This document shows, one piece after another, positions 55,569 through 64,000 of a DNA stretch of 64,000 nucleotides. The stretch lies in the NCBI GenBank assembly GCA_037446395.1, contig JBBIIP010000005.1, positions 62,001 through 126,000 of the forward strand, written 5' to 3'. The translations under genes were made by a program, and so were the position numbers. Each line of letters starts with the position of its first letter. The stretch's first letter is position 1. The stretch is from JAAYJT01 sp037446395 (lineage in GTDB: Bacteria; Bacteroidota; Bacteroidia; Bacteroidales; JAAYJT01). The notes under the pieces were generated by a model that was not told the origin of the DNA, did not search any database, and saw only the letters and a program-made list of their open reading frames with translations.

Positions 55569-56336
55569 TTATTGTGGGGCATGAAATGTTTCGAGCACTT
55601 TAACGAAAAGATCGGTTACATGTTTCAGGTTTTCGTTGAAAACTTTTAAAATATCTTCCAATCCTGCAGGTTTTTCTTCAATGTGCCAGGCATCATAATC
55701 GGTGCTCAACGCCACCACGGCATAAGGAATGCCGATTTCGTTTGCCAGTATCACTTCTGGAGAAATGGTCATATTCACAACATCGGCACCCCAGTTCTGA
55801 AACATTTTTGATTCGGCCCGGGTGCTGAACCGTGGCCCTTCAATGGTAAGGATCGTACCATCCGGGTGATGAGGAATTTGCAGCATCCTGGCGGCATTAA
55901 TCATTTTTGTACGCAAATTTCGGTCGAAGGGATCGGGCATGGCAACATGTTTCAGTACGCCAGGTTCAAACCGGTCGAAAAAAGTATTGATGCGAGCACG
56001 TGTGAAATCAATGAACTGGTCTGGGAATAAAAAGTCGCCTATCCGAATATGATGCCGTAGGCTGCCACAGGCTGCGGAAGCCATAATATGTGTGCAGCCT
56101 GCTTCTTTTAATGCCCATAAATTGGCGCGGTTGTTTATTTTCGATGGAGGAATGGTATGCTGGGGTCCGTGACGCGATAGTATGATGACTTCTAAGTCAT
56201 GAAGTTTTCCGAGCAGTAGCTTGCTCGAAGGCTCTCCATAAGGTGTGCTGACTTGAACCTCCTCACACTTCGAAAATAAATTGAGTTTTTCCAGCCCTGT
56301 TCCTCCAATGATGGCAGGCTTGAATTGCATGATCAT
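55569..56336 (-). CDS. mtnP: S-methyl-5'-thioadenosine phosphorylase-type enzyme
   Basis: A 255-residue member of the purine nucleoside phosphorylase family 2. It would split methylthioadenosine with phosphate to adenine and methylthioribose-1-phosphate in methionine salvage. Motifs: IIGGTGLEK, SRHGPQHTIPPSKINNRAN, IEGPRFSTRAES and NMTISPEVILANEIGIPYA, the last with the family substrate Met. Some relatives prefer methylthioinosine or other purine nucleosides, which the sequence does not exclude. Confidence 0.88.
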   Translation of the reverse strand: MIMQFKPAIIGGTGLEKLNLFSKCEEVQVSTPYGEPSSKLLLGKLHDLEVIILSRHGPQHTIPPSKINNRANLWALKEAGCTHIMASAACGSLRHHIRIGDFLFPDQFIDFTRARINTFFDRFEPGVLKHVAMPDPFDRNLRTKMINAARMLQIPHHPDGTILTIEGPRFSTRAESKMFQNWGADVVNMTISPEVILANEIGIPYAVVALSTDYDAWHIEEKPAGLEDILKVFNENLKHVTDLFVKVLETFHAPQ

Positions 56337-56431
56337 GGGTTAATTTTTATATGGCTGCGAAAATACAAATCCTGTTCGACCTGGCAGCTTTCCTAACTTT
56401 TTGGCTAACCCTGACACTCAACAAAAGGAAG

Positions 56432-57073
56432 TCAAAGTTTCCTGATTATCATAATTCCATCTTCGAATGGCAGAAGCATATTTTCTGTTCTTGAATCTTG
56501 TTGCACATGATCGTTAAACAACCGGATGGCTTTCGTGTCTTTGTCGCCGGCGACAACCTCAGAGACCACCTTTCCATACCAAAGTGCATTATCGGCCAAA
56601 ATAAAGCCACCCTTGCGTACTTTTGGGAGACAAAGTTCATACAAGTCTATATATTTCTCTTTTCCGGCATCAATATAAACCAGGTCGAAAAAAACATTGA
56701 ATGTGGGAATTAGATTCAGGGCATTCCCGATATGAAGTACAATGCGGTCGTCCAATCCGGAATCCTTGAAATAACGTTTGGCATTTTCTTCCAGCTCAGG
56801 ATTGATTTCGATGGTATGAAGTTGCCCGTTTGGCCTAAGACCAGACGCCAGACAGATGGCCGAATAGCCCGTGAAGGTTCCTATTTCAAGCACCAACCGA
56901 GGCCTGATCATTTGGCTGATTAATCTTAGCAAACTACCCTGTAGAGGGCTGGCCATCATTTGGGGAGCATAAACCTTTGCCCAGGTTTCGCGTGATAGCT
57001 TTTGAAGAACATCAGGTTCAGCCGAAGTGTGCCCCCAAGCATAATCATTGATTAAACGGATATAATTTTCCAT
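56432..57073 (-). CDS. SAM-dependent O-methyltransferase (YrrM/COMT-like)
   Basis: A 213-residue class I methyltransferase. The SAM motif is VLEIGTFTGYSAICLASGL (about residue 58), with the acidic TIEINPE after it and the metal-side segments VYIDAGKEKY and FILADNALWYGKV. Similar enzymes methylate catechol-type or tRNA hydroxyls. It begins 13 bp after the GldN-like gene on the same strand. The substrate is unknown. Confidence 0.9.
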   Translation of the reverse strand: MENYIRLINDYAWGHTSAEPDVLQKLSRETWAKVYAPQMMASPLQGSLLRLISQMIRPRLVLEIGTFTGYSAICLASGLRPNGQLHTIEINPELEENAKRYFKDSGLDDRIVLHIGNALNLIPTFNVFFDLVYIDAGKEKYIDLYELCLPKVRKGGFILADNALWYGKVVSEVVAGDKDTKAIRLFNDHVQQDSRTENMLLPFEDGIMIIRKL

Positions 57074-57086
57074 TTTTGCACTTTAA

Positions 57087-57641
57087 TTACCGCGACAAAA
57101 CTCCGGGATAGTTTTCATCAAAAAAAATCCAAAACAATGGCATATAACCACGCAGGTTTCCATTCTCATCAAAATTTTCGACAAGGGGCGCAATCCCAAA
57201 GATGTTCTTTTTGATCTCCAGGGTTTTGTTGTTCAGTATCCATTCTTCGATGAAACGAACCCGGGTGATGTCTTGGATACTTAGCTCTTTTCTAATAATC
57301 GTGTCATAGAAATCATACGGCGGGGTGTTTCGCTGAAAGCGGAGTGTGTCCGTGCGGCTGCCAATACTTTTGGCTTGTTCGCCACTGATTTTACGATAGG
57401 TAAAGTAATCATAGCAACGTGTTCGTCCTGTATAGGCAGCCTCAAGCATCTGCAAAATGAAGGCCTCACGATTTTTTCCTTCGATGTTTTGGATCCACCA
57501 CCTGGAATCTTGATTGTTGTTTTGTATCGGAACGTCGTATTGTATCCGTTCTGTCACTATCCAATCCTTATTTTTTTGATAGTTGCATGCGGCGTGGGTG
57601 AGTGCCAGAATTACTGAGAGATAAACTACTGCGCTTTTCAT
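57087..57641 (-). CDS. GldN/PorN-like secreted or lipoprotein protein
   Basis: A 184-residue exported protein. The N-terminal signal has ALTHAAC, with a possible lipidation Cys at 18. The second half resembles GldN/PorN, a ring component of the type IX secretion and gliding machinery. Shared features are a Tyr/Asp-rich AYTGRTRCYDYFTY, the ITRVRFIEEWILNNKTLEIKK segment with the typical EEW, IFGIAPLV, and the C-terminal GYMPLFWIFFDE. It is shorter than full GldN and no GldK/L/M genes are next to it, so it may be a paralogue with another role. Confidence 0.6.
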   Translation of the reverse strand: MKSAVVYLSVILALTHAACNYQKNKDWIVTERIQYDVPIQNNNQDSRWWIQNIEGKNREAFILQMLEAAYTGRTRCYDYFTYRKISGEQAKSIGSRTDTLRFQRNTPPYDFYDTIIRKELSIQDITRVRFIEEWILNNKTLEIKKNIFGIAPLVENFDENGNLRGYMPLFWIFFDENYPGVLSR

Positions 57642-57679
57642 AAAAGTGCTGTTGACAGATTAAAAGGAACCAATTTCCG

Positions 57680-57717
57680 CAAAGATAAATGCTTTTTGAA
57701 GCCTTTTCTTACTTTTG
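57680..57717. promoter_or_regulatory. Divergent promoter boxes between the GldN-like gene and ispG
   Basis: A minus-strand TATCTTTG (plus coordinates 57680-57687) faces the GldN-like gene. A plus-strand TACTTTTG (57710-57717) precedes ispG by 40 bp. Both match TAnnTTTG; -33 elements are not clear. Confidence 0.5.
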
Positions 57718-57757
57718 TAAACATAAGGTATTTGGACTGAAATACAAGAACCAGGCA

Positions 57758-59542
57758 ATGGGTAATTCATATTCAATAAGATGGAATCCCAAAGTGGTAA
57801 ATATAGGAGGTATCCCGCTCGGAGGGGATTTGCCGATCCGCATACAATCAATGACGAATACCAATACATTGGAAACTGCCTCGACCGTCGCACAATGTAT
57901 TCGTTTGATTGAAGCCGGATGCGATTATGTGAGAATTGCTGTACCCGGCTTGCGCGAAGCAGCGCAGATTGAAGAGATTAAGAAAACCCTTCGAAAAGCA
58001 GGATATTCAACACCTTTGATAGCCGACATCCACTACAACCCTGCTGCGGCGGAGGTTGCGGCCTGCATTGTTGAGAAAGTCCGCATTAATCCAGGAAACT
58101 ATGTGGATAAGCGTAAGCTTTCGGGGCGTCCACTATCAAACGAGGACTATCGTCTTGAACTTGAGCAGGTTGCCAGGCGATTACAACCCTTGCTTGCCAT
58201 TTGCAAAGAGCATAAAACAGTGATTCGCATTGGCACAAACCATGGGTCGCTTTCGCAGCGGATTGTACAAAGGTATGGAGACACCCCAATAGGCATGGTT
58301 GAATCGGCTATGGAATTTGTACGGATTTGTCATGATTTTGGATTCCACAACCTGGTGCTTTCGATGAAGTCCAGCAATGTGCGTGTAATGGTGCCTGCAA
58401 CCCGTCTCTTGGTTCAAAAAATGATGCAGGAAAACCTGCAATATCCTCTTCACCTGGGAGTTACCGAAGCTGGAAACGGGATGGAAGGGCGTATTAAATC
58501 TGCAGTGGGCATAGGTACGTTACTAGCCGATGGCATCGGTGACACCATCCGTGTTTCGCTCACCGAAGCGCCCGAAAATGAAATACCGGTTGCAAGACAA
58601 ATCGCTTCTGTTTTTTCAAAGGAAACCATTTCAGTGCTGCATTACGCTGGTCAGAAGAATGAACCGGGCCAGGGCCTTCCTGTTGAGTACATCCGCCGGA
58701 TAGCAAATCGTGCAGGAAGTATTGGCGGAGGACTTGTACCTGTTGTTTTATTGGAGAACAATGGCATAAGCTCGGTTGATGAGAATTTTCAACGTGAGGG
58801 AAATGAAGGTAATTGGTTTACATGGCATCAGCATATTTCTGATGAATCCGGAGAGAAGGTTCGTTACTGCCTGATTGATACAACTTCTGACCTTCCAACA
58901 AAGGATTTCTTGCAGAATATTGCCCAGGTAAATAATCTTGTGCTTGTTTTCAAATCCGGAACACCAGAATCTTTATTTAAAATTCGCCAAACGATATTCT
59001 TGCTTGATGCTCTTGGCTTACTGCTTCCGGTGGCGATCATTTTCGAAAGCAAAGAATCCGATCCGGAGGTATTTGCTGTAGCTGCAGCCCTCCATTGCGG
59101 ACCATTATTATTAGACGGGTTGTGCGATGGCATTCTGCTCAAAAATAAAAATATTGACAATGAGCAAGTTATACAAATTGCCTTCGGAATTTTACAGGCA
59201 ACCCGTTCCCGCATCACAAAAAACGAATACATTGCTTGTCCTGGATGTGGTCGAACCAAATACGATCTGGAAGCAGCACTTGAAAAAGTGAAACAAGCTA
59301 CCGGCCACTTAAAAGGGTTAAAAATTGCGGTGATGGGTTGCGTGGTAAATGGTCCGGGCGAAATGGCTGATGCCGATTATGGATATGTCGGACAAGGCCG
59401 GGGCAAGGTAGCCCTTTACAAAGGGAAAACCCTGATTCATAAAAACATTCCTGAGAGCGAAGCCATTGATATGCTTATTCGGTTGCTGCAGGAGCAGGGT
59501 CATGGGCAAGATCAGTTGCCTTCAGGTCTTTTCCGACAATGA
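57758..59542 (+). CDS. ispG: 4-hydroxy-3-methylbut-2-enyl diphosphate synthase, large-insert form
   Basis: The enzyme that converts MEcPP to HMBPP in the non-mevalonate isoprenoid pathway. From the ATG at 57758 (after the promoter box) it has 594 residues; longer upstream frames overlap the promoter. The N-terminal barrel begins NIGGIPLGGDLPIRIQSMTN. The C-terminal [4Fe-4S] domain has CPGCGRTKYDLE and MGCVVNGPGEMADADYG. About 200 extra residues in the middle give the long form found in Bacteroidota and plants. Its 3' end overlaps the lipid-kinase gene on the other strand by 68 bp. Confidence 0.95.
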   Translation: MGNSYSIRWNPKVVNIGGIPLGGDLPIRIQSMTNTNTLETASTVAQCIRLIEAGCDYVRIAVPGLREAAQIEEIKKTLRKAGYSTPLIADIHYNPAAAEVAACIVEKVRINPGNYVDKRKLSGRPLSNEDYRLELEQVARRLQPLLAICKEHKTVIRIGTNHGSLSQRIVQRYGDTPIGMVESAMEFVRICHDFGFHNLVLSMKSSNVRVMVPATRLLVQKMMQENLQYPLHLGVTEAGNGMEGRIKSAVGIGTLLADGIGDTIRVSLTEAPENEIPVARQIASVFSKETISVLHYAGQKNEPGQGLPVEYIRRIANRAGSIGGGLVPVVLLENNGISSVDENFQREGNEGNWFTWHQHISDESGEKVRYCLIDTTSDLPTKDFLQNIAQVNNLVLVFKSGTPESLFKIRQTIFLLDALGLLLPVAIIFESKESDPEVFAVAAALHCGPLLLDGLCDGILLKNKNIDNEQVIQIAFGILQATRSRITKNEYIACPGCGRTKYDLEAALEKVKQATGHLKGLKIAVMGCVVNGPGEMADADYGYVGQGRGKVALYKGKTLIHKNIPESEAIDMLIRLLQEQGHGQDQLPSGLFRQ

Positions 59543-60470
59543 CTCGGAGAGAGCGTGGCACAAGGCCAAATTTAAAAGGTGAGTGGCCAAGCGACTCACC
59601 ATCGGCTTCCATATAGATGGGTGGGTTAGATTGAATGACAATAGATTTACCCCGGAATACTCTAACTTCAGGAAGATTCAGAAAGCTGCCATCATAAAGT
59701 TTGCGAACATTTTTAACCACGCGCAGCCGGCTGAGTTTTGTGATTACAGTCATATCAAGATTCCCATCATCGGGCACCGCTTTTGGAAGTTGCATCATGC
59801 CTCCGCCATTGTAGTTACATATTCCCACTACCATGGTGAATATTTTAGCCCTCAGCGCTTCAATACCGTCAACATAAATTTCTGTATTCGCCTCCTCAAA
59901 CGAAAAGAGGCTGGTAAAAATATTCAATAAATACGAAAAGGGATTTGATTTGCCTGCGTCTTTTTGTTTGTTGGTTTTTTCAGCCACCATGGCATCGTAG
60001 CCCATGCCAGCCATATTGGCAAAATACCTGTTCTTCTCAAGGCCTGCCTGAATAAATTTTACCCATCCCACATCCTGAATAAAGGTGTTTCCCTGCCTGA
60101 TCACATTGACTGCTTCTTGATAATCGTGCGGAATACCGAAAGTGCGCCCCCAATCATTGCCAGTGCCTACAGGGATCATTCCAATGGTTATGCTGTTGGT
60201 CGGATATTTGCTTTGTGTGAAAATTCCATTCACCACTTCATTAAGAGTACCATCGCCCCCAACAACAATAATGTTTTTGAATCCCATTTCAACATATTTA
60301 CGCGCCATGCGTATGGCATGCATGCGGTGTTGGGTGAAAACACTCTGGAACCTGATGTTGGCTGTGGTGAGTATTTTGGTGATTTCAGGCCAGTCTTTCT
60401 CTCCCTTGCGTCTTCCGGCATTTGGGTTTACGATGATGAACCACTCTGAATTGCGTTTTTCTTCTGCCAT
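59475..60470 (-). CDS. Diacylglycerol-kinase-family lipid kinase (YegS/BmrU-like)
   Basis: A 331-residue soluble or peripheral kinase. The nucleotide-binding motif is VVGGDGTLNEVVNG (about residue 76), with PVGTGNDWGRTFGI and the structural YNGGGMMQLPKAVPDDGNLDMTVI downstream. Such enzymes phosphorylate diacylglycerol or related lipids. The last 22 codons lie antisense to the end of ispG. Physiological lipid substrate unknown. Confidence 0.9.
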   Translation of the reverse strand: MAEEKRNSEWFIIVNPNAGRRKGEKDWPEITKILTTANIRFQSVFTQHRMHAIRMARKYVEMGFKNIIVVGGDGTLNEVVNGIFTQSKYPTNSITIGMIPVGTGNDWGRTFGIPHDYQEAVNVIRQGNTFIQDVGWVKFIQAGLEKNRYFANMAGMGYDAMVAEKTNKQKDAGKSNPFSYLLNIFTSLFSFEEANTEIYVDGIEALRAKIFTMVVGICNYNGGGMMQLPKAVPDDGNLDMTVITKLSRLRVVKNVRKLYDGSFLNLPEVRVFRGKSIVIQSNPPIYMEADGESLGHSPFKFGLVPRSLRVIVGKDLKATDLAHDPAPAATE

Positions 60471-60915
60471 AGGCGTTGTTTATTCCGGGCTAAGAACTAA
60501 AGTTACCTGGGTTTATTTGTGAATTAACAAGGGATTTTGAGCACATATCATTAATAAACTTAATTGTTTGATAATGATCTACTTTTAAACAAATTATGTG
60601 TCATTCTTCGGTTTTATCTACTTATGCCCTGTTGTTCATAATTAATAACTAACCTGTGATCAGTTCTGAAAATGAAGCAATGGATTAACATCAGAATGCA
60701 TGTTTGCGAAACAGAAACATATGCACATGATTACGCATGTGAATTGAGCCCGCATAACTTATTGAATTTTAAGGCACCAAAATTACATCAAATTCTTTAA
60801 TAATACGGTGAGCGGGTTTGGGGGAGATTTTTCCATGCAACAATAATTAAGATGAATCGTCCAAATTCTTATTCATGGCTTTTATTATTTATTAAATCAT
60901 TGATATTCAATAGCA
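60471..60915. other. 445-bp intergenic region
   Basis: An AT-rich stretch between two minus-strand genes. I see no convincing coding frame, RNA gene or repeat. It should contain the lipid-kinase promoter. Confidence 0.4.
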
Positions 60916-62655
60916 TTAAGATAGCGTTCTTTTCAAAACCCGGCTCACAGCAGATGCTGAAATATCAAGCCCTTTGCCTGGCTGCGGATGCCGCTGCGCC
61001 GTGATTACTTCAACCTTGGTGCCTATTGGGCGCCATCGGGCTTCGAACAAGGGGCGCTTGGGGCTAAAAAGGGCAATGGCCACAATATTTGAAACTGCTG
61101 CAATATGCAGCGGCCCTGTGCCACTGGCAACCAGGGCATGGCAGCAAGGGATAAAAGCAATGAACTCATCCAAAGACATCTTACCACAAAAATCAACTAC
61201 GTTGTCACGTTGCATGAAGAGCTCATCACCTATCACCTTTCTTTCGTCTGAGGTTCCAGTAATATAAAAGACATAATCGTCAGGGGAGAACTCTCTGATT
61301 AACTCAGAAAATCTGCCAACAGGCCATTCTGGTGCGTTTCCTTTAGATTTGGGATGAAGTATGATTTTTTTTCTATTGTCGCGCAGCAAAGTCTTGTGTT
61401 CTTCGTTTTGTGCTTCCGGGCTTTTCCATCCTGCCAGCGACGCAACTTCATTGAATGAAGGAACTTTTCTCAGTCCAAGCGGTCGCAGCAGGTGCATGTT
61501 AAGTTGTGCCTCGCTGAGCGATGAAAATTTTCTTGTGAAAAAAACCAATCTGTTACAGGTTTGTAGTGTGACGATGCGGCCCAAAGTGGCAATTCGTGAC
61601 GGAATTCTTGCTTTCTTTGAGGCAAAGCAAACATCCTTTGCCGGAAACGCGAAAATGATTGCATCCGCTTCGATCTCTTTTAGAAAGTCGGCTTGTTCTT
61701 TGAGTGTTCGGTCACTGACCTTGTTCCAGTTTTCGAACCTATCAACATAGGAGCAACACCGGATTACCGGCTCCGTATAGGACTTCCCTAGAAAAATTAT
61801 TTCCGTGTCGGGAAATAATTCCCTGATTTTACCAGCAAGCGGAAGGGTCAAAACAACATCTCCAATGCTATCCGTTCGGCTGATGATTATGCGTCTAAAT
61901 ATTCGGTTTTTATTTAAGGTTCTTAACCGGTCGTATTTTCTGTAGGTTGCATAAGCTGAAAGCCTGGCAATGCGCCATCCCATTTTCCCATCGAGAAAAC
62001 CAAGCTTTAGTATGAGTGTTTTGATATACTGTGCAATCGTTTTTAAATACACTTTTAGGTAGCCTGCACTAACTTTTTTTTCGAACAGCTCATAGGCTGC
62101 GATGGCTGTAAACTTCTCAATTTGCCTGTAATGGTCATCCAGGCTATAGTAGGAATAATGCAGCAAGTCGCCTTGCAGATTGCCAATTTTTGCATTTTTC
62201 TCCATGATAAATTTGTCATGAGGGTTCACGCCTCCCCATTGCCCTTTTGCGCTGTCCCATAACCGTAATTTTTTATCTGGATACCACCCGCAATGTTTTA
62301 TCCATGTCCCACAATAATTCGTAAGACGATTCATTGCATAACCATCAAATCTCTTATCCTTTTTTGCCTCTAAAATTGATTTTTGCAATGGTTCGGATAA
62401 TGCTTCATCCGCATCCAGAGATAACACAAAGGGATAGCGAGCGCATGTGATGGCATAATTCTTCTGCTCAATATACCCTTCAAATACATGCTCAATAAAA
62501 CGAACGTTTTGGTTTTGGCAAATTTCTTTTGTCCTATCGGTCGAGAAAGAATCAACCACCACGATATCATCAGCAATTCCGGCCACCGACTCAATGCAGC
62601 GGGCGATGTTTCGCTCTTCGTTATAGGTGATGATCACTACGGATAATTGCTCCAT
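60916..62655 (-). CDS. Two-domain glycosyltransferase (GT2 fused to GT9)
   Basis: A 579-residue protein. Residues 1-245 are a family 2 glycosyltransferase of the lipopolysaccharide-core beta-glucosyltransferase type (VVIITYNEERNIARCIES, VVVDSFSTDRT, LSLDADEAL). Residues 252-579 are a heptosyltransferase-like GT9 domain (IISRTDSIGDVVLTLPLAGKI, LHPKSKGNAPEWPV, ASGTGPLHIAAVSN). The two are normally separate proteins. Together they would add sugars in the lipid A core or another surface glycan. The start has a good -7 box 28 bp upstream. Confidence 0.88.
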   Translation of the reverse strand: MEQLSVVIITYNEERNIARCIESVAGIADDIVVVDSFSTDRTKEICQNQNVRFIEHVFEGYIEQKNYAITCARYPFVLSLDADEALSEPLQKSILEAKKDKRFDGYAMNRLTNYCGTWIKHCGWYPDKKLRLWDSAKGQWGGVNPHDKFIMEKNAKIGNLQGDLLHYSYYSLDDHYRQIEKFTAIAAYELFEKKVSAGYLKVYLKTIAQYIKTLILKLGFLDGKMGWRIARLSAYATYRKYDRLRTLNKNRIFRRIIISRTDSIGDVVLTLPLAGKIRELFPDTEIIFLGKSYTEPVIRCCSYVDRFENWNKVSDRTLKEQADFLKEIEADAIIFAFPAKDVCFASKKARIPSRIATLGRIVTLQTCNRLVFFTRKFSSLSEAQLNMHLLRPLGLRKVPSFNEVASLAGWKSPEAQNEEHKTLLRDNRKKIILHPKSKGNAPEWPVGRFSELIREFSPDDYVFYITGTSDERKVIGDELFMQRDNVVDFCGKMSLDEFIAFIPCCHALVASGTGPLHIAAVSNIVAIALFSPKRPLFEARWRPIGTKVEVITAQRHPQPGKGLDISASAVSRVLKRTLS

Positions 62656-62682
62656 CAGGAAATCTAAATTGACAAAGATAGG

Positions 62683-62690
62683 GTTTTGAG
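62683..62690 (-). promoter_or_regulatory. Candidate -7 box for the GT2-GT9 gene
   Basis: CAAAGATA on the plus strand reads TATCTTTG on the minus strand and lies 28 bp upstream of the start. It suggests that this gene has its own promoter even though the upstream O-antigen ligase-like gene runs the same way. Confidence 0.45.
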
Positions 62691-62733
62691 GCCAACACTT
62701 ATTCGCAACAATCTGTTGCCATTTATCAAAAGC

Positions 62734-64000
62734 TTATTTCTCCTTAATGGGAGTAATATTTTTTGAGGGGTTCATGAGAAATAGGGAATAGAAAAGTGCC
62801 ACAAAGGTTACTCCTTGTTGTGTTTCAATTGTGTCTTCGGAGAAGAAAGAAGTGATTGCAATGATAAAAAACGCGGCAAAAAAGTAATTTTTGTAGCCTT
62901 TGTGGCGCCAAGCAGGGTAGAAAAGTGCGAAAATGAACCATAGCAAACCGATAAAACCAAAACCCACACAAATAGACATGAACTGATTGTGGGAACGCCA
63001 GCGAAATCTTTCGAGAAGCGGCGTGTTCGTTTTCTCATACGCTTGCCTGAAGGCAATATTCATATCACCGGTTCCCACACCGAGCAACGGATGCCTTTTA
63101 ATAATCCACCAGGAGGTTTTCCAATATTCGACGCGTTGCAGAAAAGTATTTGCATTGGGATCGCCGGTTGATTTGAGATTGATGAACCCGCTTGCAGCAT
63201 CCCAGATTTTAACCTTGAGGTTGAATGGCTTCAAATACTCTATATTGGCTACTCCAAGCTCTATATTCTTAATGTCTTGAGGGCTGAGTGCGGCTACTCC
63301 CAAAGCATCTTTGCGCAATTTTTTTGAAGTCAAATATCGCACCAGTGTGAATCTTATTTCCTGCTTTTGAATATCTTTCCCCATAAAGTCAAATGTGCTC
63401 CGTTGATTCCAGGCCTGTTGCAGTTCATCCCAGCTCAGATAAAGGCCTACATATCGCCCGTTTTCTATACCCAACGTAAGCGTATCATGAAGATAGGGAT
63501 TCCCTGAAGCGGTGTGTGTAGCTAAGGTATCGAACAATACCGGCTCAGGGGTTGCATATGATTTTACGGTGGAATGAATAAAAATTAAAACAGAAAATAA
63601 ACCCACGACAATAGATAAAAAGAGTATCAGCTTCGTGGCAAGCGATCGTAGCTGGGTAGTAAAAAATAAGCCGATCATGAACACAACAGATAAAAATGCA
63701 ATAATTCCCGACACCGATTTAAGAAGTATTAAAAAAGCAATAAACCAAACTGTCAGAAAAATCAGGCTGATTTTCTCCCACAAATGGCTGGGTTTATCTT
63801 TCGCAATCATATATAACAGAACGAAAACCGCCAGGCAAACATTCAGGCTCAGGCGAATATGAGAAATGTAGATTGACATCTCCCGCGGGTCGGTAAGGTC
63901 GGTTGTGAAAAAAATCCATGTACTGATAAAAGTGTTTGCCAGGATGCCTCCACAATAGATCAACAGCAATATTTTCAGTTCTTTGTAATTCAATGGCGCT
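62734..64000 (-). CDS. O-antigen ligase/polymerase-like membrane protein, N-terminus beyond window
   Basis: At least 419 residues with about ten hydrophobic helices and a large extracytoplasmic loop (about 165-310), as in Wzy/WaaL proteins. The stretch YWKTSWWIIKRHPLLGVGTGD, followed by SHNQFMSICVGFGFIGLLWF, is the typical O-antigen ligase region. The frame has no stop before the right edge. A TTG at 63993 is the only start-like codon there, so the true start is probably outside the window. Confidence 0.82.
   Translation of the reverse strand, partial: APLNYKELKILLLIYCGGILANTFISTWIFFTTDLTDPREMSIYISHIRLSLNVCLAVFVLLYMIAKDKPSHLWEKISLIFLTVWFIAFLILLKSVSGIIAFLSVVFMIGLFFTTQLRSLATKLILFLSIVVGLFSVLIFIHSTVKSYATPEPVLFDTLATHTASGNPYLHDTLTLGIENGRYVGLYLSWDELQQAWNQRSTFDFMGKDIQKQEIRFTLVRYLTSKKLRKDALGVAALSPQDIKNIELGVANIEYLKPFNLKVKIWDAASGFINLKSTGDPNANTFLQRVEYWKTSWWIIKRHPLLGVGTGDMNIAFRQAYEKTNTPLLERFRWRSHNQFMSICVGFGFIGLLWFIFALFYPAWRHKGYKNYFFAAFFIIAITSFFSEDTIETQQGVTFVALFYSLFLMNPSKNITPIKEK

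Noticed and set aside
1..64000. CRISPR arrays, insertion sequences, integrases or phage modules
   Set aside because: No regularly spaced repeats, terminal inverted repeats with transposase genes, or phage-like proteins were seen when reading the window.

Overview
This window looks like chromosomal DNA of a Bacteroidota bacterium, probably an environmental and largely anaerobic member of the Bacteroidia, recovered as an assembled scaffold: there is a run of exactly 100 N at 44736-44835. The assignment rests on several signs. Promoter boxes of the TAnnTTTG type stand before rnpB, the tRNA and several genes. GldF/GldG gliding-motility genes and a GldN/PorN-like protein are present, as is the large-insert form of IspG. 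There are many lipoproteins. No Shine-Dalgarno sequences are obvious. No CRISPR array, insertion sequence, integrase or phage gene was seen; the window reads as core and metabolic chromosome.

Layout. 0.08-6.4 kb: a di-heme cytochrome c peroxidase lipoprotein and an isolated GH13 amylase lipoprotein on the minus strand, then a DUF2027/Smr protein, an inhibitory-type serpin lipoprotein and an unknown lipoprotein on the plus strand. 6.5-9.9 kb: a small Tudor-like protein, the RNase P RNA gene with a strong terminator, and an envelope-stress operon (ECF sigma, zinc-finger anti-sigma, two Spy/CpxP-like proteins). 10.3-15.0 kb: exbB-exbD-tonB, folC, an orphan thiS-thiF pair and a small NTF2-like protein. 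15.0-19.9 kb: the rimP-nusA-infB operon with a terminator-like hairpin in its leader. 20.1-33.1 kb: an alpha-glucan locus (disaccharide-type MFS transporter, malQ, PfkB kinase, secreted aspartyl protease with PDZ, two exported GH13 enzymes), then a SpoT-like HD hydrolase with an exported nitroreductase-like protein, and a cytosolic GH13 enzyme on the other strand.

33.2-44.6 kb is the most unusual part. A NuoE-like, a NuoF/HydB-like and a 1241-residue NuoG-GltD-molybdopterin fusion protein form a three-gene set. Its composition matches the Stn family of electron-bifurcating transhydrogenases, with an extra C-terminal formate-dehydrogenase-like domain that appears to lack the catalytic Cys/Sec segment. 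Just upstream lies an 1159-residue protein combining response-regulator receiver domains with a PEP-synthase ATP-grasp domain. Divergent from that is gdhA, whose family typically uses NADPH. A redox and nitrogen link between these genes is inference.

44.8-64.0 kb: a beta-barrel gene cut by the assembly gap, gldF-gldG-DUF4340, an M16 protease, two small membrane proteins, a molybdate/tungstate-type ABC permease and ATPase without a binding protein, tRNA-Gly(CCC), mtnP with a DUF454 gene, an O-methyltransferase with the GldN/PorN-like protein, ispG overlapping a lipid-kinase gene tail to tail, a GT2-GT9 fusion glycosyltransferase, and an O-antigen ligase/polymerase-like gene running off the right edge.

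All family calls come from reading motifs and translated proteins by eye. No database search was run.
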